A stretch of DNA of 64,000 nucleotides from Halorubrum sp. BOL3-1 (GCF_004114375.1 NZ_CP034691.1:1-64000); one strand, 5' to 3'. Shown: positions 9,511 through 18,739, counted from the first letter of the stretch. Notes: generated by a model from the sequence alone, not told the origin. Program-made: numbers and translations.

Positions 9511-9912
9511 ATGAGCGATTCCGACTACAAAATTCCAAACGATGATGACGTGTCACCCGACGACATCCACCCCGGTGCCGACCTCGCTGGTGCAAATCTC
9601 TCTAAAGCGCTCCTAGCTGAGGCAGACCTTGCTGGTGCAAATCTCTCCGGAGCTGTTCTCACTCGCGCTAGCCTTCGTGAGGCTAACCTCGTTGAGGCCG
9701 ACCTCTCGGACGCCAAGCTCAATAGGGCTGTCTTCCGCGAGGCCAACCTCACCGAGGCCAATCTGTCAAATGCATCTCTCACCACGACAAATCTGACTGG
9801 TGCAGACCTCTCTGACGCCGATCTCACAGATGCCCGCTGCCCCGCAGCCGATGTCTCTGACGCTGACTTAACCGGTGCCAATGTCTCCGACGCCCACCTT
9901 CTGAATTACTGA
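9511..9912 (+). CDS. Pentapeptide-repeat protein
   Basis: 133 residues. From residue about 20 nearly the whole chain is A(D/N)LxxA pentapeptides (ADLAGANLSKALLAEADL...). These fold as a right-handed quadrilateral beta helix. Short free-standing members can be gyrase-protecting DNA mimics or targeting modules, and the acidic face here (many Asp/Glu) would allow mimicry. No enzyme domain is attached and the end is native. The role is unknown. Confidence 0.85.
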   Translation: MSDSDYKIPNDDDVSPDDIHPGADLAGANLSKALLAEADLAGANLSGAVLTRASLREANLVEADLSDAKLNRAVFREANLTEANLSNASLTTTNLTGADLSDADLTDARCPAADVSDADLTGANVSDAHLLNY

Positions 9913-10018
9913 AAAATTTATCAGAGTCAGCCGCTTCGAAAACATATCGGATATTTAAAAGGATTTCAAGTGGTGACGGACAGTTGCTTCTGGCGAACTG
10001 TCGCACCCTATTCAGTGG

Positions 10019-10456
10019 TTATTCAGATAGGAAACTTATCGTTTTCTCATCTGGTTCATTATCATAATACCGTTTTAGAGCAGTACGAAACGGGGTTGAA
10101 TCAGCTGCTACAGCATCAAATAGCGTCATTGATGATCGGAACTTCAAATCGTCCGGTGAACCGAATATCTCGTTTGCTGTGCGCCCTTCAATTGTATTCG
10201 TTATTTCAGTACATTCCCGCAATCGTTGGCCTAAAACCGGATGAGAAAGATACGCTTCCGCCTCTTCTCGTGATGATATTGCATACTTCCGTGCTGTTGG
10301 ACTCCTGCCGAGCCCCTCAACCTGGGGGAAAATGAACCACATCCAGTGGCTTTGCTTGCGGCCTGATCGTAACTCCTGTTTCACCTGCTCGATTACGGGA
10401 TCCTGCGCCTCAACAAACCGTTGTAAATTATGGGGGTCAGAAGAACTAGACATCAT
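10019..10456 (-). CDS. DUF1810 family protein
   Basis: 145 residues, the usual family length. The family hallmarks are visible: LQRFVEAQDPVIEQVKQELR, KQSHWMWFIFPQVEGLG, SPTARKYAISSREEAEAYL, HPVLGQRLRECT and FGSPDDLKFRSSMTLF. The family is widespread, small and cytoplasmic, with no experimentally fixed activity that I can cite. It is a single gene convergent with the pentapeptide-repeat gene. Confidence 0.85.
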   Translation of the reverse strand: MMSSSSDPHNLQRFVEAQDPVIEQVKQELRSGRKQSHWMWFIFPQVEGLGRSPTARKYAISSREEAEAYLSHPVLGQRLRECTEITNTIEGRTANEIFGSPDDLKFRSSMTLFDAVAADSTPFRTALKRYYDNEPDEKTISFLSE

Positions 10457-10656
10457 TACGTCTTAATAATTAATTGACAATATGGTTTTTGGAATCCTAT
10501 GAGTCGGCTTCCTCTTAGTGTGTTCATCCATCCTTCACAATGTAAATTCACTGTATCTTGTCCATTCGGCTTGATTCTGGGGGGTCCACAGAGTCAAGGT
10601 GTGCTAAGTTCCGTCACAGAAACGCCTTCGGGGATCGAGAGACAGGAGATACCTAG

Positions 10657-11514
10657 ATGGACATCCCACCCGCTACCACCGAAGAAATCTCCGGCGATCC
10701 GCTAATCATACACATTAGTGATATCCACGGCTACCTTACAGACGCTCGAAGAGCGTTGTGCGCCGTTGGTGACGCCGAGCGGTATCCGGATCTCGTAACA
10801 ACCGATGAGGGTGGCCAGCTCCATTGGGCAGACAATGATTACGTGCTCGTGGTCAACGGTGACGTAATCGATCGGGGACCGGCGAACGAAGCATGTCTCG
10901 AGATGGTCTGGCGACTTCAAAACGAAGCTCCACCTGGGCGGGTACGCTATCAGTTGGGGAACCACGAGTTAGCGATCTTGCTCCCGTCGCTCGTTCGGTG
11001 GCCAAGTACGTATTCCACCAGTCTTGACGCCGCAGATCGACGTAAATTCCTTGAACGTGCCAGCGAGAGAGCTGTTACGGCTGCCTTCGAGGGGCACCAA
11101 TACACCTACAGTCACGCCGGACAGAACGAGCCGTTCGATGTCGAAGAAGTAAACGATGCAGTCCAGACTGCCGCAAGTGAGTTGTTGGACGTCAACGGTG
11201 ACGACAGAGCGTTACAGAAGCAGCTCGAACGACGGTACGACCGTGTGTTCGCACTTGGCGCCGACGACGGTCGAGGACCTGATGCCGGCCTCTGCTGGAT
11301 GGACTTTTCACACTTGGAACCGTCGGCCCCACCACAGATCGTCGGCCACACGAAACGGGTTAGTCCTGTCAAAAACGGTAACGTCGTCTGTGGGAACATC
11401 ATTCGGATGAATCACCACTCACCAGGAGGTGAAGGCGTCCTGATCGAAGGCCCTGACTCGTTGGAGGTCGTCCGTCGGAAACCCACCGGATCCGTGTCTG
11501 TATCATCGATCTGA
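10657..11514 (+). CDS. PPP-type metallophosphatase (metallophosphoesterase 2)
   Basis: 285 residues with the phosphoprotein-phosphatase motif set: HISDIHGY (GDxHG type), VNGDVIDRGP, YQLGNHELA, YSHAGQN and IVGHTKR. This set is that of Ser/Thr protein phosphatases and of ApaH-like dinucleoside-polyphosphate hydrolases, and either is possible. About 25 residues precede the first motif, so a start slightly further in cannot be excluded. It is cytoplasmic with no signal peptide. It is the second of the four phosphoesterases of the island and lies just before the CDC48-like ATPase gene. Confidence 0.85.
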   Translation: MDIPPATTEEISGDPLIIHISDIHGYLTDARRALCAVGDAERYPDLVTTDEGGQLHWADNDYVLVVNGDVIDRGPANEACLEMVWRLQNEAPPGRVRYQLGNHELAILLPSLVRWPSTYSTSLDAADRRKFLERASERAVTAAFEGHQYTYSHAGQNEPFDVEEVNDAVQTAASELLDVNGDDRALQKQLERRYDRVFALGADDGRGPDAGLCWMDFSHLEPSAPPQIVGHTKRVSPVKNGNVVCGNIIRMNHHSPGGEGVLIEGPDSLEVVRRKPTGSVSVSSI

Positions 11515-11629
11515 ATACGAACTGGTCCAACTAGCCCTAAGCACTTGGCCGCTCGAGGGGACCGTATCGCACCCTGTGAATTCCCCGAAGCACATAAGTT
11601 ACCTGCGAGCGAGAATCCGAGAAACGGTG

Positions 11630-13294
11630 ATGAATTCTGACTCTACTGACATGGAAGACAACGCCTCCGTAGAAGACGACTATGAGGATAGCGTTACGAT
11701 TCAATCCGATCCGTTTGATTCGTTTGCTTCCTTTCGTGGCTATACAGAGGAAAAACGGCAACTCCACGAGACAGTCATTGAACCGGCGGGGTACGATCGG
11801 TATGTAACAACATCTGTCCTTCTCCTTGGTGACCACGCTGATTGCCAGACAACGACACTAGCGAAAGGGACCACTGGTGAGCTCGGAACGGAGTATACGT
11901 TCTTCCATGTAGATTCATTTCACGGCGAACTAATGGGTGAAGGGAACAATATTGAGACAACATTAGAGGCTGCACGGACCCGTGAGCCGAGTCTCATTCT
12001 CTTGACCTGTCTTGATGAGCATGGATTTGGTGAGGACGAGTATGAGTTGCTTCGGAGACAGATAGAATCAATCCAACAGAATCACGAACGGGTGACTATG
12101 GTCTGTACTGCACAGGATCAAGATGTTGATCTGACAACCCATGACTCGGTATTCGAAGTTATTATCGAGGTCCCCAAACCTGGTGAGCCGTTTCGTCGTG
12201 GGACGCTCAACACAGAGCTTGAACGTGCCGAACGTGCGGGAGTAATTGAATCGACAGAGTTGGACGGAGAAGCGCTCTCTGAACTCGATATTGCAGACCT
12301 CACGCTACAGGAACTCCGAACGGTAATAAAACGGACTGTTCAGCGACGACGACGCACAAGCGACGAAGCGAAGCCGACGATTACACCATCCCACATTCAG
12401 AATTCGATCAGTATTGTTCAAACTGAGAAACTCGAAGAAGCTACGGGGATGTCACTCTTTGGCGAAGACGACCCTGATCAGTTTGAACCCGAGATCCCGT
12501 CAGTGACCTTTGACGATATTGGCGGCCTCACACGCGAAAAACAACGACTTCGAGAGGCAGTCACCAAACCAGTCGAGTATAGTGACACCTTTCAACAGGC
12601 TGGCTACTCAGTCGGGCAAGGAATCTTGTTACATGGACCACCGGGGAACGGCAAGACGATGCTTGCAAAGGCTGTCGCTAACGATTTAGAGTACCATTTT
12701 CTCTCAGTGAAAGGTCCCGAACTGGAGCAACCACTCGTTGGCGTCTCTGAAGACCATCTGCGTGAGTTATTCCAGACGGCTCGTGAACACACACCCAGTG
12801 TGATCTTCTTCGATGAATTTGACTCGTTAGCTCCGAGCCGGCAGAACGATACGCCAGTCTGGAAAGATGATCTAGTCAACACACTACTCTCTGAACTTGA
12901 TGGGTTAGAGCCGCTTGCTGACGTAATTGTGATGGCTGCCACGAACCGTGTTGACGAGCTTGATGACGCGGTGGTTCGTTCGGGGCGATTTGATACATTC
13001 ATCGAGATCCCCTCGCCGTCGCTTGAAGAACAAGTAGAGATATTCGCCGTTCACATTGACAATCTTCCGACGACCGAGGGCGTTACTCCAGCGTGGTTCA
13101 GTTCACTCCGCTTGTCAGATCTCTCCGGTGCAGATATTATGGCGGTCTGCCGCAAGGCCCTGGAATTTGCCGTCCGTGACTTCGATACTGGTAGCGCCGA
13201 ACAGCTCGTGGTGACGCAAGCGAATGTCCAAGCGGCGCTTGATCGACTTCGATCTGAGCAACAGGACACACGGTGGTCTCGAGGATACCAGTGA
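11630..13294 (+). CDS. CDC48-like AAA ATPase with degenerate first domain
   Basis: 554 residues from ATG 11630 (GTG 11627 and GTG 11576 are alternatives; CATAAGT at 11592-11598 is a possible box A). There are two AAA modules. In the first, at about residue 64, the P-loop position reads LLLGDHADCQTTTLA and lacks the Gly-Lys-Thr, so it is probably inactive. The second is canonical: VTFDDIGGL, GPPGNGKT at about 336, Walker B VIFFDEFDSLAP at about 391, sensor ATNR and Arg-finger SGRFD. The C-terminus has the AAA lid (LSDLSGADIMAVCRKALEFA). Normal CDC48 is about 740 residues with an N-domain, which is absent here. It is probably a specialised unfoldase. Confidence 0.85.
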   Translation: MNSDSTDMEDNASVEDDYEDSVTIQSDPFDSFASFRGYTEEKRQLHETVIEPAGYDRYVTTSVLLLGDHADCQTTTLAKGTTGELGTEYTFFHVDSFHGELMGEGNNIETTLEAARTREPSLILLTCLDEHGFGEDEYELLRRQIESIQQNHERVTMVCTAQDQDVDLTTHDSVFEVIIEVPKPGEPFRRGTLNTELERAERAGVIESTELDGEALSELDIADLTLQELRTVIKRTVQRRRRTSDEAKPTITPSHIQNSISIVQTEKLEEATGMSLFGEDDPDQFEPEIPSVTFDDIGGLTREKQRLREAVTKPVEYSDTFQQAGYSVGQGILLHGPPGNGKTMLAKAVANDLEYHFLSVKGPELEQPLVGVSEDHLRELFQTAREHTPSVIFFDEFDSLAPSRQNDTPVWKDDLVNTLLSELDGLEPLADVIVMAATNRVDELDDAVVRSGRFDTFIEIPSPSLEEQVEIFAVHIDNLPTTEGVTPAWFSSLRLSDLSGADIMAVCRKALEFAVRDFDTGSAEQLVVTQANVQAALDRLRSEQQDTRWSRGYQ

Positions 13295-13375
13295 TCGCGA
13301 CGAGCCCGTTTGGGGGTACGAATGTCATATCCGCCGTTACTCTAAAATGTGATAAGTAATACGGATCCGTACACA

Positions 13376-13939
13376 ATGGACTATCTCATCTCCGATCTCC
13401 ACCTCGATCACGACAACATTATCGACTATTGCGACCGACCATTCAGCTCCGTCGAAGAGATGAACGAAACACTGGTCGAACACTGGAATACGATAATCGA
13501 TCCGGATGACGAGGTGCTGTACGGAGGTGATTTGACCATTCGTTCGTCAGCGGCGGCCTTGCTGGACTGGGTCGACCAACTCAACGGGGAGATCGTCTTT
13601 CTGCTAGGTAATCACGACGACACCGTAATGGAGGGCCTGGATCGAGTCGAGTTCGTTGAGGAGTTCCGGTTTGAGCACCGCGAGGTCCCGTTCCACGCTG
13701 TCCATGACCCGGAAGACGGTCCTTCGAACCCAAAGGGGTGGCTACTCCACGGCCATCACCACAACAACTGGCCCGATCAATTCCCGTTCGTTGACCATGA
13801 CACTCGTCGTGTCAATTTCTCGGTCGAGTTGCTGGACTACCGGCCACTAGCAGTCGATAGGTTGGTCGATTATCTGGCGTGTGGTGAACGGTTTCCCGAT
13901 CGATCTGCCGCTGAGCGCACACTGGAAGCTGATAGCTGA
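13376..13939 (+). CDS. Calcineurin-like metallophosphoesterase 3
   Basis: 187 residues from ATG 13376. This start puts the metal motif at the very N-terminus (MDYLISDLHLDHDNI), and TAAAAT (13343-13348) lies 28-33 bases upstream. Other motifs are YGGDLTI, FLLGNHDD, HAVHDPED and LLHGHHHNNWP. The length and the SDLHLDHDNII start match the small phosphoesterases often found in phages and mobile islands. The substrate is unknown. It ends 11 bases before the DHH phosphoesterase gene, so the two may be co-transcribed. Confidence 0.85.
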   Translation: MDYLISDLHLDHDNIIDYCDRPFSSVEEMNETLVEHWNTIIDPDDEVLYGGDLTIRSSAAALLDWVDQLNGEIVFLLGNHDDTVMEGLDRVEFVEEFRFEHREVPFHAVHDPEDGPSNPKGWLLHGHHHNNWPDQFPFVDHDTRRVNFSVELLDYRPLAVDRLVDYLACGERFPDRSAAERTLEADS

Positions 13940-13950
13940 TCGAACCCAAA

Positions 13951-14961
13951 GTGAGCTACAGTATCGATGCCCCTGCCGTTGAACTACCTCGACTGCTACC
14001 TCAGGGTATGGACGTCGTTGAATCCCTTCGCGTGACTGACTCGCCGCTACTGGTAACCCATAGACACGCTGATCGTGATACCCTTGGGAGTGCGATCGGA
14101 TTACGAGAACTGCTTGGGCGAGGAACAATCTGTACCCCTGACGGGGTCGCACGCCCTGCGAAGTCGCTACTTGAGATGTTCGACATCAATCCGGTTGCCC
14201 ACCCTTCAGCGGTGACACACGACACGGTTGTGGTCCTTGACGCGCCGTCGACGGAACGGATCGCGCCGGTTGACCCGGCAGCGCCAATCCTCATCGATCA
14301 TCACGAATGGGGGAACTTGGCATCGAAAGCGACGGCATCACTCGTCGATACGGATGCTGGAGCAACAGCCGAACTCATCGTCCGACTCGCCGATACTGCT
14401 GACTGGGAGCTATCACCGGGGGCAGCACTACCGTTGCTCGTCGGGCTTCTTGACGACACCAGATTCCTGATGGAGACAGCCCCTCGAAGCGTCACGGCAG
14501 CCGTCGATCTTGTTGGGGCACTTGGCGATCGAAGCGCCGACCTGCCACCATTACTGGACCGCTCGCCGGCGCCGGGCGAGCAGTCGGCTCGGGCACTCGG
14601 AACGCTGCGAGCGACCGGGTATCGAGCTGGCGATCTCTTTGTCGCTGTGACCCATGTTGGTGGGTACGAGACAGCTGCCGCACACGCACTTCGTGATGCC
14701 GAAATCGATCTTACAGTCGTCTGTTCAGAGCAGGCTGACGGGCTCCGGGTGACAGCACGCGCTTCCGAGGCGTTCGTCGAGCGCCAAAGTCTTGGGAGTG
14801 ACGTCCTGCCAGCATTGGCCGACGAGTTCGGTGGAGATGGCGGCGGCCACGAGGGCGCTGGCGTCGCGGACCTTCACGAGGTGCCCGTCGATACGGTTGA
14901 GGCGTTTCTGATTGCCCATCTGGAGTCAGAACTGGGGCTGACCTTCGCGACGGTAGGGTGA
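13951..14961 (+). CDS. DHH-family phosphoesterase (NrnA/RecJ-like)
   Basis: 336 residues with a GTG start. The metal motifs are present: THRHADRDTLGSAIGL (motif I variant), VVVLDAP, LIDHHEW (the DHH motif), DAGATAELIV, LLDDTRF and a C-terminal DHHA1 motif with GGDGGGHEGAGVA. NrnA-type members degrade short oligonucleotides or cyclic dinucleotides; RecJ-type members are larger. The size fits the NrnA-like group. Its position 11 bases after metallophosphoesterase 3 suggests both act on nucleotides, which is inference. Confidence 0.85.
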   Translation: MSYSIDAPAVELPRLLPQGMDVVESLRVTDSPLLVTHRHADRDTLGSAIGLRELLGRGTICTPDGVARPAKSLLEMFDINPVAHPSAVTHDTVVVLDAPSTERIAPVDPAAPILIDHHEWGNLASKATASLVDTDAGATAELIVRLADTADWELSPGAALPLLVGLLDDTRFLMETAPRSVTAAVDLVGALGDRSADLPPLLDRSPAPGEQSARALGTLRATGYRAGDLFVAVTHVGGYETAAAHALRDAEIDLTVVCSEQADGLRVTARASEAFVERQSLGSDVLPALADEFGGDGGGHEGAGVADLHEVPVDTVEAFLIAHLESELGLTFATVG

Positions 14962-14985
14962 AGAGCTCAAGCTCTCTGGACACCG

Positions 14986-15657
14986 CTACGAACCATTGAG
15001 AAGCCGTGTCCCAGTTTTCGTGGGGAGCTCAGACTCCTCAACACGAGTGATCACGCGATTGATATCGTATTCCACCCGTCGGGGTTCGACATCATCAGTG
15101 TCAGTATCGAGCACCGCGTATGCGGCTCGCTTGTCGCGATCTCGTGGCTGACCGACGCTCCCTGGATTCACGATGAGTCGATCGTCGATCGTAGCCTCAT
15201 GTTGAATATGGGTGTGCCCAAGTACAATTCCTGCGTGGTCATCCAGATAAGGTCGCATTTCCGGGAACTGTGCTGGGCGTACGTACGCTCCGAGTTTGTT
15301 TGGATCCGGATGGCTGTGCACCAACCGATATGTTTCGTCTGCGAACTCTGTCCGTGGTGGGAGTTCAGCAAGCCACTCTCGCTGCGCGTCGGTTAACTCC
15401 TGTTGAGCAAGTTCAAGCCCAGCGTGTGCCATCTCGTTATGTACGTAGCGATGTGGCGTTTCGACGTTACGGTCGTGGTTGCCCTGTATGACACGTGAAC
15501 AGACAGATCGAACACGCTCAAGACACTCCCGTGGCCAGGGATTGTATCCGACGACATCGCCCGCACAGATGATGTCATCAACGGATGGCATATCATCCAG
15601 TACAGCTTCGAGAGCTGGGAGGTTCGCGTGGACATCTGAAATCAAGCCAACGCGCAT
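14986..15657 (-). CDS. YfcE-type metallophosphoesterase 4
   Basis: 223 residues with a perfect N-terminal start (MRVGLISDVHANLPALEAVL). Further motifs are ICAGDVVGYNPWP, VIQGNHDRNV, LVHSHPD and VLGHTHIQ, then VNPGSVGQPRD, typical of the YfcE/MJ0936 group of small phosphodiesterases. It is convergent with the DHH gene, with 24 bases between the stops. It looks intact. Confidence 0.9.
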   Translation of the reverse strand: MRVGLISDVHANLPALEAVLDDMPSVDDIICAGDVVGYNPWPRECLERVRSVCSRVIQGNHDRNVETPHRYVHNEMAHAGLELAQQELTDAQREWLAELPPRTEFADETYRLVHSHPDPNKLGAYVRPAQFPEMRPYLDDHAGIVLGHTHIQHEATIDDRLIVNPGSVGQPRDRDKRAAYAVLDTDTDDVEPRRVEYDINRVITRVEESELPTKTGTRLLNGS

Positions 15658-15838
15658 ATCAGCTACTGGGACGGTGTCACTGAAATGGTGGCGATCAACC
15701 TATTTATCAGAGTTTGCCAGAGGGACTCATCTAAGAGAAGGACCTCGAAGAAGAGTACTCCAGTTGGTGGTGAACGTCCCAGTGAATAATCACCAACGTG
15801 TTTTCATGGTGGTCCAGCAGTGATACATTAACGCCAAT

Positions 15839-16465
15839 GGTTGATGTCGAAGAGTTCCTCACCGAATCGAACGCGATCGAGGATGTTCACAGCGAATGCG
15901 CTCTCACCGATAGTTTCGACGCCTGGACGTATCTCTGACAGCAAAGCAATCTCACTCACGATGTCCTTCAGACGGCACACGAACACATTCTAAAGAATCG
16001 TCAGCCTGAGGTTGCTGGCCACTACAGAAGGATCCACGTCCAGATTGGTGACGACTGCTGTGTTGAATAGCGGTCTCTAAGCCACGGTGAGACGATATTG
16101 ATCTTGAAACCACTAGATTCAGCCGCCAACAAGCCAAATCAGATCTCGACCACCTCAACTAACACCGCTATTCAACAGAGCAGTGACGACCACCGTCACC
16201 AGAGGTCGTCGAGGTAGCAATGACAGAACTGCTGGAGTGGCAGCCCATAGACCCAGTCAGAGCTGTCGAGTGGCATATTGCTTTCGAACGGATCCACCCG
16301 TTTGCGGACGGCAATGGGCGGATCGGCCGACTCGTCTACCTCTGGCACTGTGTGGAACACTTAGACGCCGAACCGATCCTTTGCCGGGCCACAGACCGGG
16401 AGGGATACTACGCATTGTTTGACTCAGAGATTACAACTTCAAATCCAACTAACAATGCTACTTAG
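15839..16465 (+). pseudogene. Fic-domain gene broken by stop, MITE and frameshift
   Basis: Fic proteins transfer AMP or other nucleotides to target proteins. The 5' part (15839-16055) reads as the Fic N-terminal region (FLTESNAIEDVHSE..., NRQPEVAGHYRRI) but has an in-frame TGA at codon 34 (WTYL-stop-QQSN). A 127-bp MITE with an 8-bp target duplication follows. The 3' part continues as PPSPEVVEVAMTELLEW and the catalytic motif HPFADGNGRIGR, but in a frame shifted by one base. The C-terminus is also short. Three independent lesions make it certain that this copy is dead. Confidence 0.85.
16056..16182 (+). mobile_element. 127-bp MITE, copy 1 (IS5-type ends)
   Basis: The ends TGCTGTGTTGAATAGCG and CGCTATTCAACAGAGCA are inverted repeats. 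It is flanked by the perfect 8-bp duplication GTGACGAC (16048-16055, 16183-16190). It has the same length and similar sequence to the copies at 17386-17512 and 46299-46425. The ends resemble those of the IS5-type element at 17657-18596, the likely transposase source. There is no coding content. Confidence 0.92.
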
Positions 16466-16551
16466 ACATAATATATTCTGATATCTGTTAACATTAGTCT
16501 TTATTATGGCTAATATGAACTTATATAGATACCATTGAATCCCATAAGCAG

Positions 16552-16806
16552 CTATTCCGCTCGTGAGATCCGCTGTAGCTCATAAGCAAATACCCAGATT
16601 CCCATTAGAACGCCGACCGGAATAACAACAGTTGCGATCTCTTCAGGGATGGGAACGCCAGCAACCTCAATCAGGTAGTATACCGTCGTTGCAGACAGTT
16701 GTGCGAATACTTCATACTCTTCTCTAATCGCGCTCGTGAGAATTGACCCGATCACTAACACAATCATCGCTGCAGTCCCGTGAACCACTCCGCGAATATG
16801 CGGCAT
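16552..16806 (-). CDS. Small membrane protein, unrecognised
   Basis: 84 residues from the inner ATG at 16806 (97 from 16845). Two hydrophobic helices are visible (AAMIVLVIGSILTSAI and ATVVIPVGVLMGIWVFAYEL), joined by an acidic, aromatic-containing segment. The C-terminus is basic (QRISRAE). There are no recognisable motifs. It stands alone between a dead fic and a dead padR, so it may itself be a remnant. The frame has no interruptions. Confidence 0.45.
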   Translation of the reverse strand: MPHIRGVVHGTAAMIVLVIGSILTSAIREEYEVFAQLSATTVYYLIEVAGVPIPEEIATVVIPVGVLMGIWVFAYELQRISRAE

Positions 16807-17086
16807 ATCCGACTTATGAGTGACAGATAGTATAATCTTTTTCACAATTCCAGTAGTCGGATCTCAAATACGGTACACCAGTACAGTTAATAAAGAAGGC
16901 ATAGTTTCACCCTCTCTCTTAACCTAGAATGTCACCACTTTCGTTGGTGTTCAGATATTTCTACACCAATTACATCGGTAAGTCTACCAAGCGAGAGATC
17001 GGCGATCTTCGGGGTTTGTAGGAAGACCTCACGCGAGACTCCTTTGAGAAACGAGGTTCGAACTGCTTTCGACTGCGACAGTCGAG

Positions 17087-17368
17087 TCAGTTACCGTGAT
17101 CAATATACCCGACTTCCCATTCAGTCCGTGCCTCAATTTCTCTGGTGCCTTGACGAGTAGTAGTGTACTCGTTAGTCCGTCGATCACGCTGGCTTTTTTA
17201 CATAAGTCCCTTCTCAACGAGCGTGTCGAGGTTCGGATAGAGACGTCCATGGTGGATCTCCTTCTCGTAATAATCCTCGAGTTCGTCTTTGATCGCGAGC
17301 CCATGTGGGCCATCTAAGCCGGCAATTACGTACAACAAGTCACGCTGAAAGCCAGTGAGGTCGTACAT
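17087..17368 (-). pseudogene. PadR-like transcription regulator with in-frame stop
   Basis: The frame reads MYDLTGFQRDLLYVIAGLDG then a winged-helix segment (GLAIKDELEDYYEKEIHHGR) typical of haloarchaeal PadR-like regulators. It meets TAA at 17198-17200 after VEKGLM, then continues in frame as DRRTNEYTTTRQGTREIEAR to a stop at 17087. The whole is 94 codons, the usual family length, so only one codon is broken. A MITE inserted 9 bases upstream of the start has also displaced the promoter. Confidence 0.8.
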
Positions 17369-17385
17369 ACCATGTCTTTGTATTC

Positions 17386-17512
17386 TGCTCTGTTGAATAC
17401 CGGTGCCTTCGTGGACGGCCACTCTCTAGGTGCGCTTGTAAGCGCTTGAGACCAGTAGTCTCAGATTGAGAGGAGCGATATCCCCGCTCAGAGATCGCTA
17501 TTCAACACAGCA
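17386..17512 (-). mobile_element. 127-bp MITE, copy 2
   Basis: Same length and ends (TGCTCTGTTGAATA.../...CTATTCAACACAGCA) as the other two copies, but reversed and more diverged inside. It is flanked by the perfect 8-bp duplication TTGTATTC (17378-17385, 17513-17520). It sits immediately upstream of the padR relic. Confidence 0.9.
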
Positions 17513-17656
17513 TTGTATTCAACTTTTGAAACACTACTGGTTTATCAAATGGTATTGTATATCATATTTGTTGAGTCACTCATATCGTTGCGCCACCGGA
17601 AGGTCCCGCTGTGACTGAGAGGAGCGGCCTCAAGTGCCGACCTAATCGGTGTCAAG

Positions 17657-18596
17657 GGCTGTGTTGAATCGCCATACGGCGGCAGGGTAGGTCGCTAAAT
17701 CAAAGGCGTTGAAGCGGGAAGATTCGGTTGTCTATGACACAAATCTCCCGCGTCATCGGGGAAGTTGTGCCGGTTGCTCAAAGAGTTACTGGCAATGGAG
17801 GCGAATCCGTCGCCGCCTTCCGGGGCGGCGGATTCGCCGACTACGCACTCCTTTCTCTCCACTGTCTGCGAATTTACCTCGACACATCCTATCGGATGAC
17901 GATCGACCTACTCAAAGAGATGCCACGAATAATCGGGGATATCGGCCTTGACGCGGCCGATCTCTCCGTGCCGTCCACGTTGTGTAGGGCGTTCAACCGG
18001 ATCAGTATGAGCGTCTGTTGAGTGCTGCTGCGCCAGTCGGCGCAGCTGCACGATCTCTTCGAACATGCCGCGATTGACGCCACATTCTACGAACGCTCAG
18101 CAGCGAGCCGCCACTACTGCCAGCGAATCAGCTACCACGTTCAGAAGCTGAAAGTCACGAAACTCGTCGATACAGAGTCTCAAGCTGTCCTTGACGTTCA
18201 CTGCTCAACCAACCGGGAAGGAAGTGACGCAGATCTCGCTGAGCAGATCGCCCGCCGGAACGCGGGCGATCTGCGGTCTCTCGCTGCCGATAAGGGCTAT
18301 GACAAGCAATCGCTCTGCGAAGGATTACGCGATTTCGGGATCAGACCGCCGATCAAGCACCGCATCTTCGCACCGTACGACCACGCACACAACGCCAGAA
18401 TCGACGATAACCGCTACAATCAGCGCTCTATGACCGAAACCATGAAGTCGGCTGTGAAGCGCTCGCTCGGCTTCGCCGTGCGAGCGCGGTCGTGATTCCG
18501 TGAGTTCCGCGAGATTGCCTTGATGTGTATAGTCTACAACATCAAGCGCCTCGTCAAACAGTGAATCTCTACGCCTTACAGCGATTCAACACAGCC
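17657..18596 (+). mobile_element. IS5-type element with defective transposase
   Basis: About 940 bp bounded by inverted repeats GGCTGTGTTGAATCGC and GCGATTCAACACAGCC, which share GCTGTGTTGAAT with the MITE ends. No direct repeat is visible outside the ends (GTGTCAAG versus CTGTAAAT), so the insertion may be old or rearranged. The exact outer base is uncertain by one or two. Confidence 0.8.
17734..18564 (+). pseudogene. IS5-family transposase with two stop codons
   Basis: 277 codons in one frame from ATG 17734, broken by TGA at 18019-18021 (SMSVC-stop-VLLRQ) and TGA at 18493-18495 (RARS-stop-FREFRE). The DDE region is readable: AAIDATFYERSAASRHY, DTESQAVLDVH and a late segment QRSMTETMKSAVKR. 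Both stops are one transition from plausible sense codons (CGA, TGG). This copy cannot make transposase. Confidence 0.85.
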
Positions 18597-18739
18597 CTGT
18601 AAATAGAATACTGGGGGAATTTCAGGGATCTCAACAGAGCCTCTCTACAAAGAGATCTCTGTGTCGAGAACGGTAGCTGCCACCACACTCCATTTCTGAG
18701 GATTATTATTAAGTCAGAACAGTTGGTTACACAGTGTAT

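Noticed and set aside
10019-10456. Linking DUF1810 to ADP-ribose metabolism with the ADP-ribosylglycohydrolase at 61710
   Set aside because: The genes are 51 kb apart and I cannot support a biochemical link from sequence.
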